A stretch of DNA of 64,000 nt from Hoeflea_A sp039025395. GTDB taxonomy: Bacteria; Pseudomonadota; Alphaproteobacteria; Rhizobiales; Rhizobiaceae. The position numbers and the translations under genes are program-made. Positions 27,314 to 35,665 of the stretch are shown in pieces. Positions within the stretch are counted from its first letter, which is position 1, and each line of letters opens with the position of its first letter. The DNA is taken from NCBI GenBank assembly GCA_039025395.1, contig JBCCOK010000029.1, positions 4,034 through 68,033 of the forward strand, in the 5' to 3' direction. Below the pieces are notes generated by a model that was given only the letters and a program-made list of their open reading frames with translations, ran no database searches and was not told the DNA's origin.

Positions 27314-28258
27314 ATGAAATCGTTCGTCAAACTGGCCCTCGCCGCAGCCGTCTCCGTGGCCGGATTGGCCGTATCGCCGGCCATCGCAGAATACCCGGAA
27401 AAACCCGTCGAATTTGTCGTTCCATGGGCGCCCGGTGACCTTGAAGATCTGTTGACCCGCATGATTGCCGAGGACTTCCAGGAAAAATACGGCTCGCCCG
27501 CTGCGGTCGTGAACAAACCGGGGGGCGGCGGCGGTCCGTTCCCCGGCGCTGTCTATGTCGCTGATGCGCCTGCCGACGGCTACACCGTAGGATCCTTTGT
27601 TGTCGGCGTGCCGGTGGTCGGCCCGAATATCGGCATTCCGCAACTGGCGCCCAACCCCTTCGAGCCTCTTGGCATATTCCTGACCTACCCATTCGTCATC
27701 GTTGCCGGCGAGAACGCGCCCTATGACGATATCGACGGGCTTGCCGAATACGCCAAGTCCAATGACGTGGCCCTTGGTCACTTTGGCGCCCCGCTGCCAC
27801 CTACCAAGGTGACCTTCGCGCTCGCCAAGGAAAAGGGCTTCAGCTTCGGCTCAGAAGCGGCCTTCGACGCCCTTGACTGCAACAGTCTCGCATCGGGCGA
27901 CGTCGATGTCATGAACACGACCCTGCAACTGGTCCTGCCTTGCCTCGACAACGTCAAAGTGCTGGCATCCATCGGCGGTGAGCGCATTCCGCTGACCCCG
28001 GACGCACCGACGGTTGCTGAAATTGCGCCCGATCTGAACCTAGCGCTTTGGAACGGGCTCTTTGTGCACAAGGACACGCCGCAGGATGTGCGCGACAAAA
28101 TCATCGCAGTTGCCAAGGAGACCATCGCCTCCGACCGCGCCCAGCAGCTCGCCGCTGAGACCGGTGCACTGGTTTACTGGCAGGACGCAGATGCATCCAA
28201 GGCGCAGATCCAGCAGGATATCGATACCTTCGCCCGCATCAACGCAATGATTGAGTAG
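27314..28258 (+). CDS. tctC: Tripartite tricarboxylate transporter (TTT) substrate-binding protein, TctC/BugT family
   Basis: A 314-aa periplasmic protein with a Sec signal (residues 1-25, ending SPAIAEYP) and the Bug fold: EKPVEFVVPWAPGD at the binding-site entrance, NKPGGGGGPFPG for the carboxylate loop, and the APTVAEIAPD region. Bug proteins bind organic acids (succinate, citrate, benzoate-type or amino acids) and feed a TctA/TctB carrier. I chose ATG 27314, with GGAGG 6 bases upstream; an in-frame codon at 27302 precedes the ribosome site. It is the first gene of a rightward operon and is followed by a stem-loop, a layout that often keeps binding proteins in excess. Confidence 0.92.
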   Translation: MKSFVKLALAAAVSVAGLAVSPAIAEYPEKPVEFVVPWAPGDLEDLLTRMIAEDFQEKYGSPAAVVNKPGGGGGPFPGAVYVADAPADGYTVGSFVVGVPVVGPNIGIPQLAPNPFEPLGIFLTYPFVIVAGENAPYDDIDGLAEYAKSNDVALGHFGAPLPPTKVTFALAKEKGFSFGSEAAFDALDCNSLASGDVDVMNTTLQLVLPCLDNVKVLASIGGERIPLTPDAPTVAEIAPDLNLALWNGLFVHKDTPQDVRDKIIAVAKETIASDRAQQLAAETGALVYWQDADASKAQIQQDIDTFARINAMIE

Positions 28259-28273
28259 CCCTTCCATGGCACC

Positions 28274-28301
28274 CGGGGCAGCGCCGATTGGTGCTGCCCC
28301 G
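28274..28301 (+). terminator. Intra-operon stem-loop after tctC
   Basis: A perfect 9-base stem, CGGGGCAGC paired with GCTGCCCCG, with a 10-base loop, 15 bases past the tctC stop. No run of T follows, so it is unlikely to be a full terminator. More probably it stabilises the tctC mRNA 3' end or partly attenuates, giving more binding protein than membrane subunits. Confidence 0.55.
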
Positions 28302-28332
28302 ATCGCTATCGCAACGTTGTGAGGAAAAGCGC

Positions 28333-28875
28333 ATGCTGGCAGGGGTCAAAACACTCAAGCAGTTGTTTCAGCGGTACCGGCGCCCGGGCAACTATTTCTT
28401 TGCATCCATCTTTCTTCTCTTTTCCTTGGCTTTGCTGAGCCAGCTCACAAGCGAGGCGCAGTGGATCGCATCAACCAATTGGTCGTCGCAACCGGCCCTC
28501 TGGCCGGCCATTGCCTTGGTCGGGATGACAGTTTTCGCAGCCCTCAACTGGATCAGCGCAGTCGTTTCGCCGCGCATCGAGGGACGATGGGTCGAGGTTT
28601 CCTTCTGGCTCAAGGCTTTCGAATTCGTCTTGTGGTTCATGGTCTATGTCGTTGCCGTTCCACTCGCTGGCTACCTGCCATCGACGGTGATCTTCGCAAT
28701 CTTCCTGTCCTTGAGGATGGGGTACACAACACCGAAAATGCTCACGGCGGCGGGCGTGACCGGCGTGGCGGTCGTGCTGATCTTCAAGACCTTCCTGCAG
28801 GTCAAGGTGCCTGGCGGGCAATTCTACGAGCTTTTTCCGGACACCATGCGCGCTTTTATGCTGACGAATTTTTAG
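28333..28875 (+). CDS. tctB: TTT family small membrane subunit TctB
   Basis: A roughly 180-aa protein with four hydrophobic segments, matching the size and layout of TctB-like subunits (about 150-190 aa). It lacks any catalytic motif; the subunit is essential for sodium- or proton-driven uptake but its exact role is unclear. ATG 28333 follows GAGGAAAAG, which supports this start over the upstream GTG 28288. It lies between tctC and tctA in the standard C-B-A order, with only 9 bases to tctA. Confidence 0.88.
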   Translation: MLAGVKTLKQLFQRYRRPGNYFFASIFLLFSLALLSQLTSEAQWIASTNWSSQPALWPAIALVGMTVFAALNWISAVVSPRIEGRWVEVSFWLKAFEFVLWFMVYVVAVPLAGYLPSTVIFAIFLSLRMGYTTPKMLTAAGVTGVAVVLIFKTFLQVKVPGGQFYELFPDTMRAFMLTNF

Positions 28876-28884
28876 GTTGGGGCA

Positions 28885-30402
28885 ATGGCAGATCTGATCG
28901 CGGCCGCCGGCCTTCTTGCAAGACTCGATGTACTGATCGCTCTTTTGATCGGCTCAATCGGCGGCGTCATCATTGGCGCCATTCCGGGAGTCGGCGCCGC
29001 CGTCGCAATTGCCATCCTTTTGCCGGCGACCTTCTCGCTGGAACCGCTCGTCGGGTTGACCATGCTGCTCGGCATTTACGGCTCGTCCATGTATGGCGGC
29101 TCGATCCCGGCAATTCTCATCAATACGCCCGGGACCGCCGTCAACGCCCTGACGACCTATGATGGCTATCCGATGACCAAGGCGGGCCAGGCGCGCCGGG
29201 CGATTTCAATCGCCTATTCCGCCTCCTTCTACGGCGGCGTCTTCGGAATCATATGCCTCATCCTGCTTTCTCCCGTGCTTGCCTGGATCGCACCGCAATT
29301 CGGCAGCCGCGAGATCTTCCTGGCCGCGCTTCTTGGCATCATCCTGGTGGTTCTGGCGCATCGCGGACAGATATTTGCCGCAGGCATGTTGGCCTTTTTC
29401 GGCATTTTCCTGAGCACGGTAGGGCTTGAACCGATCCGCTACACCCAACGCTTCACGTTCGGACAGACCTGGCTTTCGGGCGGCTTCGACCTGATCGTTG
29501 TCGTGCTTGGTCTTTTTGCCATATCGCAGGCGTTCTTCCTGCTTGTCGACAAGGACAACAGCCCCAAGGCACAGCCTTTGACCGGTTCGCTGTTTTCAGG
29601 ACTGAAGGAACTCTTCGGCTACAAGCGTGTCGCCTCCGCCGCCTCCGGCTTCGGCGTTGTGATGGGCATGATTCCGGGCGTCGGCGAGTTCACCGCACAA
29701 TTCATGTCGTACACTTACGCCCAGAAAACCTCGAAAACCCCGGAACTGTTCGGCAAGGGCTCGCCCGAGGGCCTGATCGCGTCGGAAGCTGCAAACAATG
29801 CGGTACCGCCTGCCGCAATGATCCCGCTATTGGCTTTGGGCATACCCGGTGAAGCGCTGACCGCAATGATGCTGGCGGTGTTTTACATCCACAATGTCAT
29901 TCCCGGCCCGCAGCTCTTCCAGTCTGACATCTCCTTTGTCTACGCGCTCTATTTCGCAATGCTTTTGCTCAACGTGATTGTCCTGATTTTCCTTCTGTCG
30001 TCGACCAACCTGTTGACGAAGATCATTCAGATCCCGACGCGCTTTCTCGGCATCGTCATTCTCATTCTGAGTTTTGTTGGTGTCTATTCGCTGCGCAACT
30101 CAACCGTTGACTGCGCAATCGCATCGGCCTTTGGCATCCTGGGCTTGATCCTCAAGCGCCTCAACCTGCCGATTGTCCCGATTGTGCTCGGCATGGTGCT
30201 CGGCGGCATCATGGAAACCAAGCTTCGCAGCGCCATGGCAAGGGTGAAAACGCCGCTCGATTTCATCGACAGGCCCATCGCCGCAATCCTGTTCGGGCTG
30301 ATTATCCTGGTGATCGCCCTGCATATTCGCACGCTTGTCAACGAACACCGAAACCGTGAACCGGACGCCGATCACGAGCTGCACGATAGCCAGCAGCGCT
30401 GA
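28885..30402 (+). CDS. tctA: TTT family large membrane subunit TctA
   Basis: A 505-aa permease with about 11-12 hydrophobic segments. It carries the repeated TctA signature: GAIPGVGAAVAIAILLP near residue 32 and GMIPGVGEFTAQF near 262, plus the conserved SMYGGSIPAILINTPG. This subunit forms the translocation path for the acid captured by TctC. The C-terminal tail is hydrophilic. It ends 30 bases before the aldehyde dehydrogenase and appears to be cotranscribed with it. Confidence 0.95.
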   Translation: MADLIAAAGLLARLDVLIALLIGSIGGVIIGAIPGVGAAVAIAILLPATFSLEPLVGLTMLLGIYGSSMYGGSIPAILINTPGTAVNALTTYDGYPMTKAGQARRAISIAYSASFYGGVFGIICLILLSPVLAWIAPQFGSREIFLAALLGIILVVLAHRGQIFAAGMLAFFGIFLSTVGLEPIRYTQRFTFGQTWLSGGFDLIVVVLGLFAISQAFFLLVDKDNSPKAQPLTGSLFSGLKELFGYKRVASAASGFGVVMGMIPGVGEFTAQFMSYTYAQKTSKTPELFGKGSPEGLIASEAANNAVPPAAMIPLLALGIPGEALTAMMLAVFYIHNVIPGPQLFQSDISFVYALYFAMLLLNVIVLIFLLSSTNLLTKIIQIPTRFLGIVILILSFVGVYSLRNSTVDCAIASAFGILGLILKRLNLPIVPIVLGMVLGGIMETKLRSAMARVKTPLDFIDRPIAAILFGLIILVIALHIRTLVNEHRNREPDADHELHDSQQR

Positions 30403-30432
30403 GGATCGAGTGTAAAGAAGCGGAGGCAGACG

Positions 30433-31920
30433 ATGATTGAGCAAGCTGAAATCGACCGGTTGAGGGAAGAAAGCCTCCCGCCGCGGGGACATCTGATCGG
30501 CGGCGCGCAGGTACGGGCCCGTTCCGGCCAAACAATGGATGCGGTCTCGCCGATCGACGGATCGGTGCTGACAACAGTCGCCCGCGGCAGCCCTGAAGAC
30601 ATGGATGCAGCCATAGCTTCGGCGCGATCGGCCTTCGAAGACGGCCACTGGAAAACCATGCCGCCGGCACAGCGCAAGCGGATCATGCACCGATGGGCTG
30701 ATCTGATCGAGACCCATGCGCCCGAACTCGCTGTGCTGGGTGTCCGTGACAACGGAACCGAGATTGCCATGGCCTTCAATGCCGAACCGATGTCGGCATC
30801 GGCCACCATCCGCTACTACGCGGAGGCGATCGACAAGATCTATGGGGAGATCGCACCAACCAAACCCGATATCCTCGGACTTATCCATCGTGAGCCGGTT
30901 GGTGTCGTCGGTGCAATCATTCCGTGGAACTTCCCGCTGATGATTGGCGCGTGGAAAATCGGGCCGGCGCTGGCGGTCGGCAACAGTGTCGTGGTCAAAC
31001 CGCCGGAAACCGCATCACTGTCGCTGATCCGTCTCGTGGAACTCGCCCATGAGGCCGGTTTGCCGGAAGGTGTCCTGAATGTCGTCACGGGCGAAGGGGC
31101 TACGGTCGGCAAAGCGCTGGCGCTTTCCATGGACGTTGACGTTCTGGCTTTTACCGGTTCCGGCGCCACGGGCCGCAAACTCCTGGAGTATTCCGCCCGA
31201 TCCAATCTCAAGCGCGTCTATCTGGAGCTTGGCGGCAAGTCGCCACACATCGTATTCGCCGACACGGCTGACCTCGACAAGGCGGCGCAGGCGGTCGCGT
31301 CAGGGGTTTTCCGCAATGCCGGTCAAGTCTGCGTTGCCGGGTCGCGCCTGCTCATAGACGAAACCATCCGCGACGACTTTGTCGGCGCCGTTGCCGCCAG
31401 GGCCGCCGGTTTACAGCCGGGCGATCCGCTGAAACTCGACACGAAGATCGGTGCGATCAATTCGGAAGCCCAACTCACCCAGGACCTTCAAGCGGTTGAA
31501 ACGGCTCGAGAAGAAGGTGGTGAGGTGGTTCTCGGCGGGGTTCGCAGTCTCGAAGAGACAGGCGGCTTTTACATGGGACCGACCATTGTTGATCGCGTCC
31601 AGCCGGAGCATAGCCTGTTTCAGAAAGAAGTCTTCGGTCCTGTCCTTTCCGTAACGCCGTTTGCCGGCGAGGACGAAGCCGTTCGCCTCGCCAACGCCAC
31701 GGACTACGGGCTTGCAGCCGGTGTCTGGACATCGGACGTTGCACGCGCCCACCGCATGATCCGCGCGATCGATGCCGGTGTCGTCCACGTCAACACTTAT
31801 GGCGGGCCAGATGTGACCGTACCGCTTGGCGGTGTGGGCCAGTCAGGCAACGGTTCGGATAAATCGCTTCATGCAATCGACAAATACATCAACCTGAAAA
31901 CGGCTTGGGTGCAGATTTGA
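30433..31920 (+). CDS. NAD(P)-dependent aldehyde dehydrogenase
   Basis: A 495-aa ALDH-superfamily enzyme. The oxyanion/cofactor segment IIPWNFPLMIG lies near residue 160, the general base Glu in LELGGKSP near 266, and the catalytic Cys in NAGQVCVAGSRL near 300. It oxidises an aldehyde to a carboxylate; close families include betaine-aldehyde, gamma-glutamyl-gamma-aminobutyraldehyde and 4-hydroxymuconic semialdehyde dehydrogenases. In this operon it could oxidise the product of the aminotransferase or of N-demethylation (formaldehyde or an amino aldehyde). Its stop overlaps the next start (TTGA), indicating translational coupling. Confidence 0.94.
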   Translation: MIEQAEIDRLREESLPPRGHLIGGAQVRARSGQTMDAVSPIDGSVLTTVARGSPEDMDAAIASARSAFEDGHWKTMPPAQRKRIMHRWADLIETHAPELAVLGVRDNGTEIAMAFNAEPMSASATIRYYAEAIDKIYGEIAPTKPDILGLIHREPVGVVGAIIPWNFPLMIGAWKIGPALAVGNSVVVKPPETASLSLIRLVELAHEAGLPEGVLNVVTGEGATVGKALALSMDVDVLAFTGSGATGRKLLEYSARSNLKRVYLELGGKSPHIVFADTADLDKAAQAVASGVFRNAGQVCVAGSRLLIDETIRDDFVGAVAARAAGLQPGDPLKLDTKIGAINSEAQLTQDLQAVETAREEGGEVVLGGVRSLEETGGFYMGPTIVDRVQPEHSLFQKEVFGPVLSVTPFAGEDEAVRLANATDYGLAAGVWTSDVARAHRMIRAIDAGVVHVNTYGGPDVTVPLGGVGQSGNGSDKSLHAIDKYINLKTAWVQI

Positions 31921-34388
31921 CCGGCGGAGCAGACCTTCCCGAAAAAGCATCCGTTGTCATTATCGGCGGCGGCATTATCGGCATTTCAACGCTCTACCAT
32001 CTCGCAAAGCGGGGCATCGAAGACGCGGTTCTTTTGGAACGCAAGGTGCTCGCTTGCGGGACGACATGGCATGCCGCGGGTCTCGTCGGACAATTGCGCG
32101 AGAGTTCTGCCCAGACGGAACTGTCGAAATATACCGCCAAGCTTTTCAAGCAGTTGGAGGTCGAGACCGGGCAGGCAACCGGCTACAAACAGAATGGGAC
32201 CTTGCACCTCGCCCTCTCCGACGTGCGCTGGGAACAACTGCGCCGAAACCACGATCACGCCGCGCGTATGGAGATAGAAAGCCGGCTGCTCGATAGCGTT
32301 GCAATCCGGGAGATTTTTCCGCATCTCGAGCTGTCGGATGTCCTGGGCGGCTTTCTGGTTCCATCCAATGGGCAGGTGAACCCGCTCGACGTGACCCACG
32401 CAATGGCAAAGGGCGCGCGGGCGCGCGGCTGCCGGATTTTCGAGAATACGCGCGCCACCCGGATCCTCACCCGCAACGGCAAGGTGACGGGGGTCGAGAC
32501 CGAACGGGGCGTGATCGCGGCAGACAAGGTGCTGTTGGCTGGCGGCATGTGGGCCGCGGATTTCGCTCGACAGCACGGTGTGACGATACCGCTGCACGCC
32601 GCCGAGCATTTCTATATCCTGACCGAAGCCATACCGGGCCTGCCCGGCACGCTTCCGGGCCTTGTTTCACTCGAAGAACGCATCTACTCAAAGGAAGACG
32701 CCGGCAAACTTCTGATCGGCGGGTTTGAAGCGCACGGCAAAGCCTGGGGACAGGACGGCATTCCGGCACGTTTCGAGTTCGATGAGCTTCCCTTCGACAT
32801 GGACCACGTCGAACCGGTGTTCGAAAAGATATTCACCCGCTTTCCGATTCTCGAACAGACGGGCATCCACACATTCTTCAACGGTCCGGAGAGCTTTACC
32901 GCCGATGGTGCGCCCTATATCGGGCCTTCATCCGAATTGCCGGGGCTGTTCATCGCTGCCGGCATGAATTCCAATGGCATCCTGAATTCAGGCGGCGTCG
33001 GCCTGACCATGGCTGCGTGGATGAGCGAGGGCATGCCGCCGCGCCCAGTATCGTCCATGCTTGCGGCCCGCGCCCACCCGTTCCAGTCCAACCGGGCCTA
33101 CAATGCCGAGCGGGTCACGGAGTCGATCGGCTTTCACTACGGACTTCACTGGCCGGGAAGACAGATCGACACCGCGCGTGGCATTCGCCGGGTACCCCTG
33201 CATGACCGGCTGCTCGAGGCAGGTGCCACTATGTTCGAGCGTATCGGCTGGGAAGTGCCCGCCTTTTTCGATCCGGACCGCAAAGGCTGGCCCGATCGCG
33301 CTTCCATCGGCTGGCAGGATTGGTCCGAGCATGTCGGCCGTGAATGCTACGCGGCCCGCGACGGCGTTCTGCTGATCGACCAGTCCATGTATGGAAAGAT
33401 CCTTGTTCAGGGGCCGGACGCCGCAAGGGCGCTCAATCATGTGTGCGGCGCTCAAATGGATGTGGAAACCGGCACCTCGGTCTACACGCAAATGCTCAAC
33501 GTCCGGGGCGGCATTGAAGCCGACATAACGGTCACGCGCCTTGGTCCCAAGACATTCATGATCGTCACGGGTCACCCGAGCCAGATCCGCGACCACGCCC
33601 ATATACGCTCCCATTGCAACGAAAGCTGGAACGTCCATATCTTTGATGCCACCTCCTCCTACGCCCTGTTGACCCTGCACGGCCCGAATAGCCGAGCGCT
33701 GATACAGGCTCTGTCCGGAGACGATCTGTCGAACGAAGCCTTTGCCTTTGGTGCCGCGCGCGAGATCGATCTTGCCCATGCCCGGGTCTGGGCCATTCGC
33801 CGCTCCTTCGTCGGCGAGCTCGGCTACGAGTTGATGATTCCGGCGGAGTTTACCGCTCATGTTTACGAAGCGCTGCTTGCCGATGCGGCACGCTACGGAC
33901 TCGCCCATGGCGGCATGTTCGCGCTCAACGCGTGCCGGCTTGAAAAGGGTTTCAGGCATTTCGGCCACGATATCGGCGAAGAGGACACGCCTTACGAAAC
34001 CGGACTCGGTTTTGCCGTAGACCTCGACAAACCGGATTTTGTGGGCCGCGAAGTCCTGATCGAACAGAAGCGCAACGAAGCGCCCGCGACGCGCGACCGC
34101 ACCGTCGCCATTAAGGCGCCCGGCCTGACGGCAAAGGAAGGGCCCTACCTGATCCACAACGAGACGATCTGGCGGGACGGTGAACTGGTTGGGCACGTAA
34201 CCTCCGGCGGTTGGGGCTGGCGTCTTGACGCAATGGTTGGCCTCGCCTCCCTCCACCGCGAAGCTGGCGTCACAAAGGACTGGATCGCCGAAGGCGGCTT
34301 TGAGGTCCGTATCGCCGGGTACGACTTTGCCATCGAGGCGCAACTCGCACCATTTTATGATCCGCGCGGCGAAATTATGCGCGGGTGA
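31917..34388 (+). CDS. FAD-dependent dehydrogenase with GcvT domains (dimethylglycine/sarcosine-dehydrogenase-like)
   Basis: A roughly 823-aa enzyme: an N-terminal DAO-type FAD domain (VVIIGGGIIGISTLY), a linker (FAO_M-like) and C-terminal GcvT folate-binding and barrel domains (about residues 430-820). The segment CGTTWHAAGLV has the His that carries covalent FAD in dimethylglycine dehydrogenase (about H52 from this start). Such enzymes oxidise an N-methyl group and pass the carbon to tetrahydrofolate on the GcvT domain. Substrate is thus probably an N-methylated amino acid or amine, though dimethylglycine itself is not proven. TTG 31917 overlaps the preceding stop; TTG 31905 would give four extra residues. 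It ends where the Tm-1-like reading frame begins. Confidence 0.9.
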   Translation: MTGGADLPEKASVVIIGGGIIGISTLYHLAKRGIEDAVLLERKVLACGTTWHAAGLVGQLRESSAQTELSKYTAKLFKQLEVETGQATGYKQNGTLHLALSDVRWEQLRRNHDHAARMEIESRLLDSVAIREIFPHLELSDVLGGFLVPSNGQVNPLDVTHAMAKGARARGCRIFENTRATRILTRNGKVTGVETERGVIAADKVLLAGGMWAADFARQHGVTIPLHAAEHFYILTEAIPGLPGTLPGLVSLEERIYSKEDAGKLLIGGFEAHGKAWGQDGIPARFEFDELPFDMDHVEPVFEKIFTRFPILEQTGIHTFFNGPESFTADGAPYIGPSSELPGLFIAAGMNSNGILNSGGVGLTMAAWMSEGMPPRPVSSMLAARAHPFQSNRAYNAERVTESIGFHYGLHWPGRQIDTARGIRRVPLHDRLLEAGATMFERIGWEVPAFFDPDRKGWPDRASIGWQDWSEHVGRECYAARDGVLLIDQSMYGKILVQGPDAARALNHVCGAQMDVETGTSVYTQMLNVRGGIEADITVTRLGPKTFMIVTGHPSQIRDHAHIRSHCNESWNVHIFDATSSYALLTLHGPNSRALIQALSGDDLSNEAFAFGAAREIDLAHARVWAIRRSFVGELGYELMIPAEFTAHVYEALLADAARYGLAHGGMFALNACRLEKGFRHFGHDIGEEDTPYETGLGFAVDLDKPDFVGREVLIEQKRNEAPATRDRTVAIKAPGLTAKEGPYLIHNETIWRDGELVGHVTSGGWGWRLDAMVGLASLHREAGVTKDWIAEGGFEVRIAGYDFAIEAQLAPFYDPRGEIMRG

Positions 34389-34420
34389 ATATTTCAGACG
34401 CCAACCCCAGGGGGCTGATT

Positions 34421-35665
34421 GTGAGCGGAAAGAAGACAATCCTGGTTATTGGAACCTACGACACGAAGGACGATGAGCTGCACTACATGTGCGATCGCAT
34501 ACGCGCGCAGGGCGGCGACGTTGTGTCCATGGACGTGAGCGTCCTTGGCGACCCGACGCAGCCGACGGATATCTCCAAACACGATGTCGCCGCGGCCGCC
34601 GGCAAGACCATCCAGGACGCAATTGACAGCGGCGATGAAAATCACGCGATGCAGATCATGGCATCAGGTGCGGCGCAGCTGACCGCCAAATTGCACGCCG
34701 ATGGAAAGATCGACGGCATGGTCGGATTGGGGGGCACGATGGGCACCGACCTCGTGCTCGATTGTTGCCAGGCCTTGCCGCTGGGCGTTCCGAAATACGT
34801 GGTCTCCACCGTTTCGTTCTCGCCCCTGATACCCGCCGACCGGCTGTCGCCCGATATCCAGATGATCCTGTGGGCGGGTGGGCTTTACGGTTTGAACTCG
34901 GTCTGCAAATCCTCGCTCAGCCAGGCGGCCGGTGCCGTCCTCGGTGCTGCGCAGGCGGTTGAAGCGCCGGTTCGAGACCGCCCGGTGATCGGCATGATGA
35001 GCCTCGGCTCGTCCTGTCTCAAATATATGAAGCTGCTCAAGCAACCGCTTGAGGAACGCGGGTTTGAAATTGCGGTGTTTCACGCGACCGGCATGGGCGG
35101 GATGGCATTCGAAGCGCTGGCGCGCCAAGGCTATTTCGCCGCGGCGCTCGATCTGGCATTGCCTGAACTGGGCAACCTGATGGTCGGTTCCGTCATCAAT
35201 GGCGGCGCCGACCGGCTGACCAATGCCGGTGCCGCAGCCATTCCGCAGATTGTATCGCCCGGCTGCGCTGATCTCATCGATTTTGCCGGGTGGCAGGCAA
35301 TTCCCGAGGCCTATGACGACCGCCCTTTCCATGCCCACAACCGCCTGATCAAATCGTCGGGGCTGTCGCCGGACGAGCGCCGCGCCCTGATCCGCGACGT
35401 AGCGGCGCGCCTTGGTACGGCGAAAGGCCCGGTTCACTTCGTCATGCCGCTCCAGGGCGTTGAGGAATGGGACCGCGAAGGCGGGCCTGCCCACGATCCG
35501 GACGGGCTTGCAGCGATGATCGACGAGGTACGCAAGGCAATCAAGGACCCCGTCACCTTGAGCGAAGTCGATTGCCACATCAACGACCAGGCATTTTCGG
35601 ATAAGGTGGTCGAAATCCTCGATGGCTGGATCGCCGACGGCACCTTGAAGACACCACCGTCATGA
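34421..35665 (+). CDS. Tm-1-like ATP-binding domain protein (UPF0261)
   Basis: About 414 aa related to the N-terminal domain of tomato Tm-1, a nucleotide-binding fold conserved in bacteria as UPF0261. Recognisable parts are ILVIGTYDTKDDELHYM at the start, GLGGTMGTDL (about 102-111) and PLQGVEEWDREGG near the end. Bacterial members have no established reaction that I can cite, though they recur in catabolic operons. I chose GTG 34421, preceded by AGGGGG; GTG 34385 overlaps the previous stop and is the alternative. It overlaps the flavin oxidoreductase by 4 bases, so its product probably acts in the same pathway. Confidence 0.85.
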   Translation: MSGKKTILVIGTYDTKDDELHYMCDRIRAQGGDVVSMDVSVLGDPTQPTDISKHDVAAAAGKTIQDAIDSGDENHAMQIMASGAAQLTAKLHADGKIDGMVGLGGTMGTDLVLDCCQALPLGVPKYVVSTVSFSPLIPADRLSPDIQMILWAGGLYGLNSVCKSSLSQAAGAVLGAAQAVEAPVRDRPVIGMMSLGSSCLKYMKLLKQPLEERGFEIAVFHATGMGGMAFEALARQGYFAAALDLALPELGNLMVGSVINGGADRLTNAGAAAIPQIVSPGCADLIDFAGWQAIPEAYDDRPFHAHNRLIKSSGLSPDERRALIRDVAARLGTAKGPVHFVMPLQGVEEWDREGGPAHDPDGLAAMIDEVRKAIKDPVTLSEVDCHINDQAFSDKVVEILDGWIADGTLKTPPS

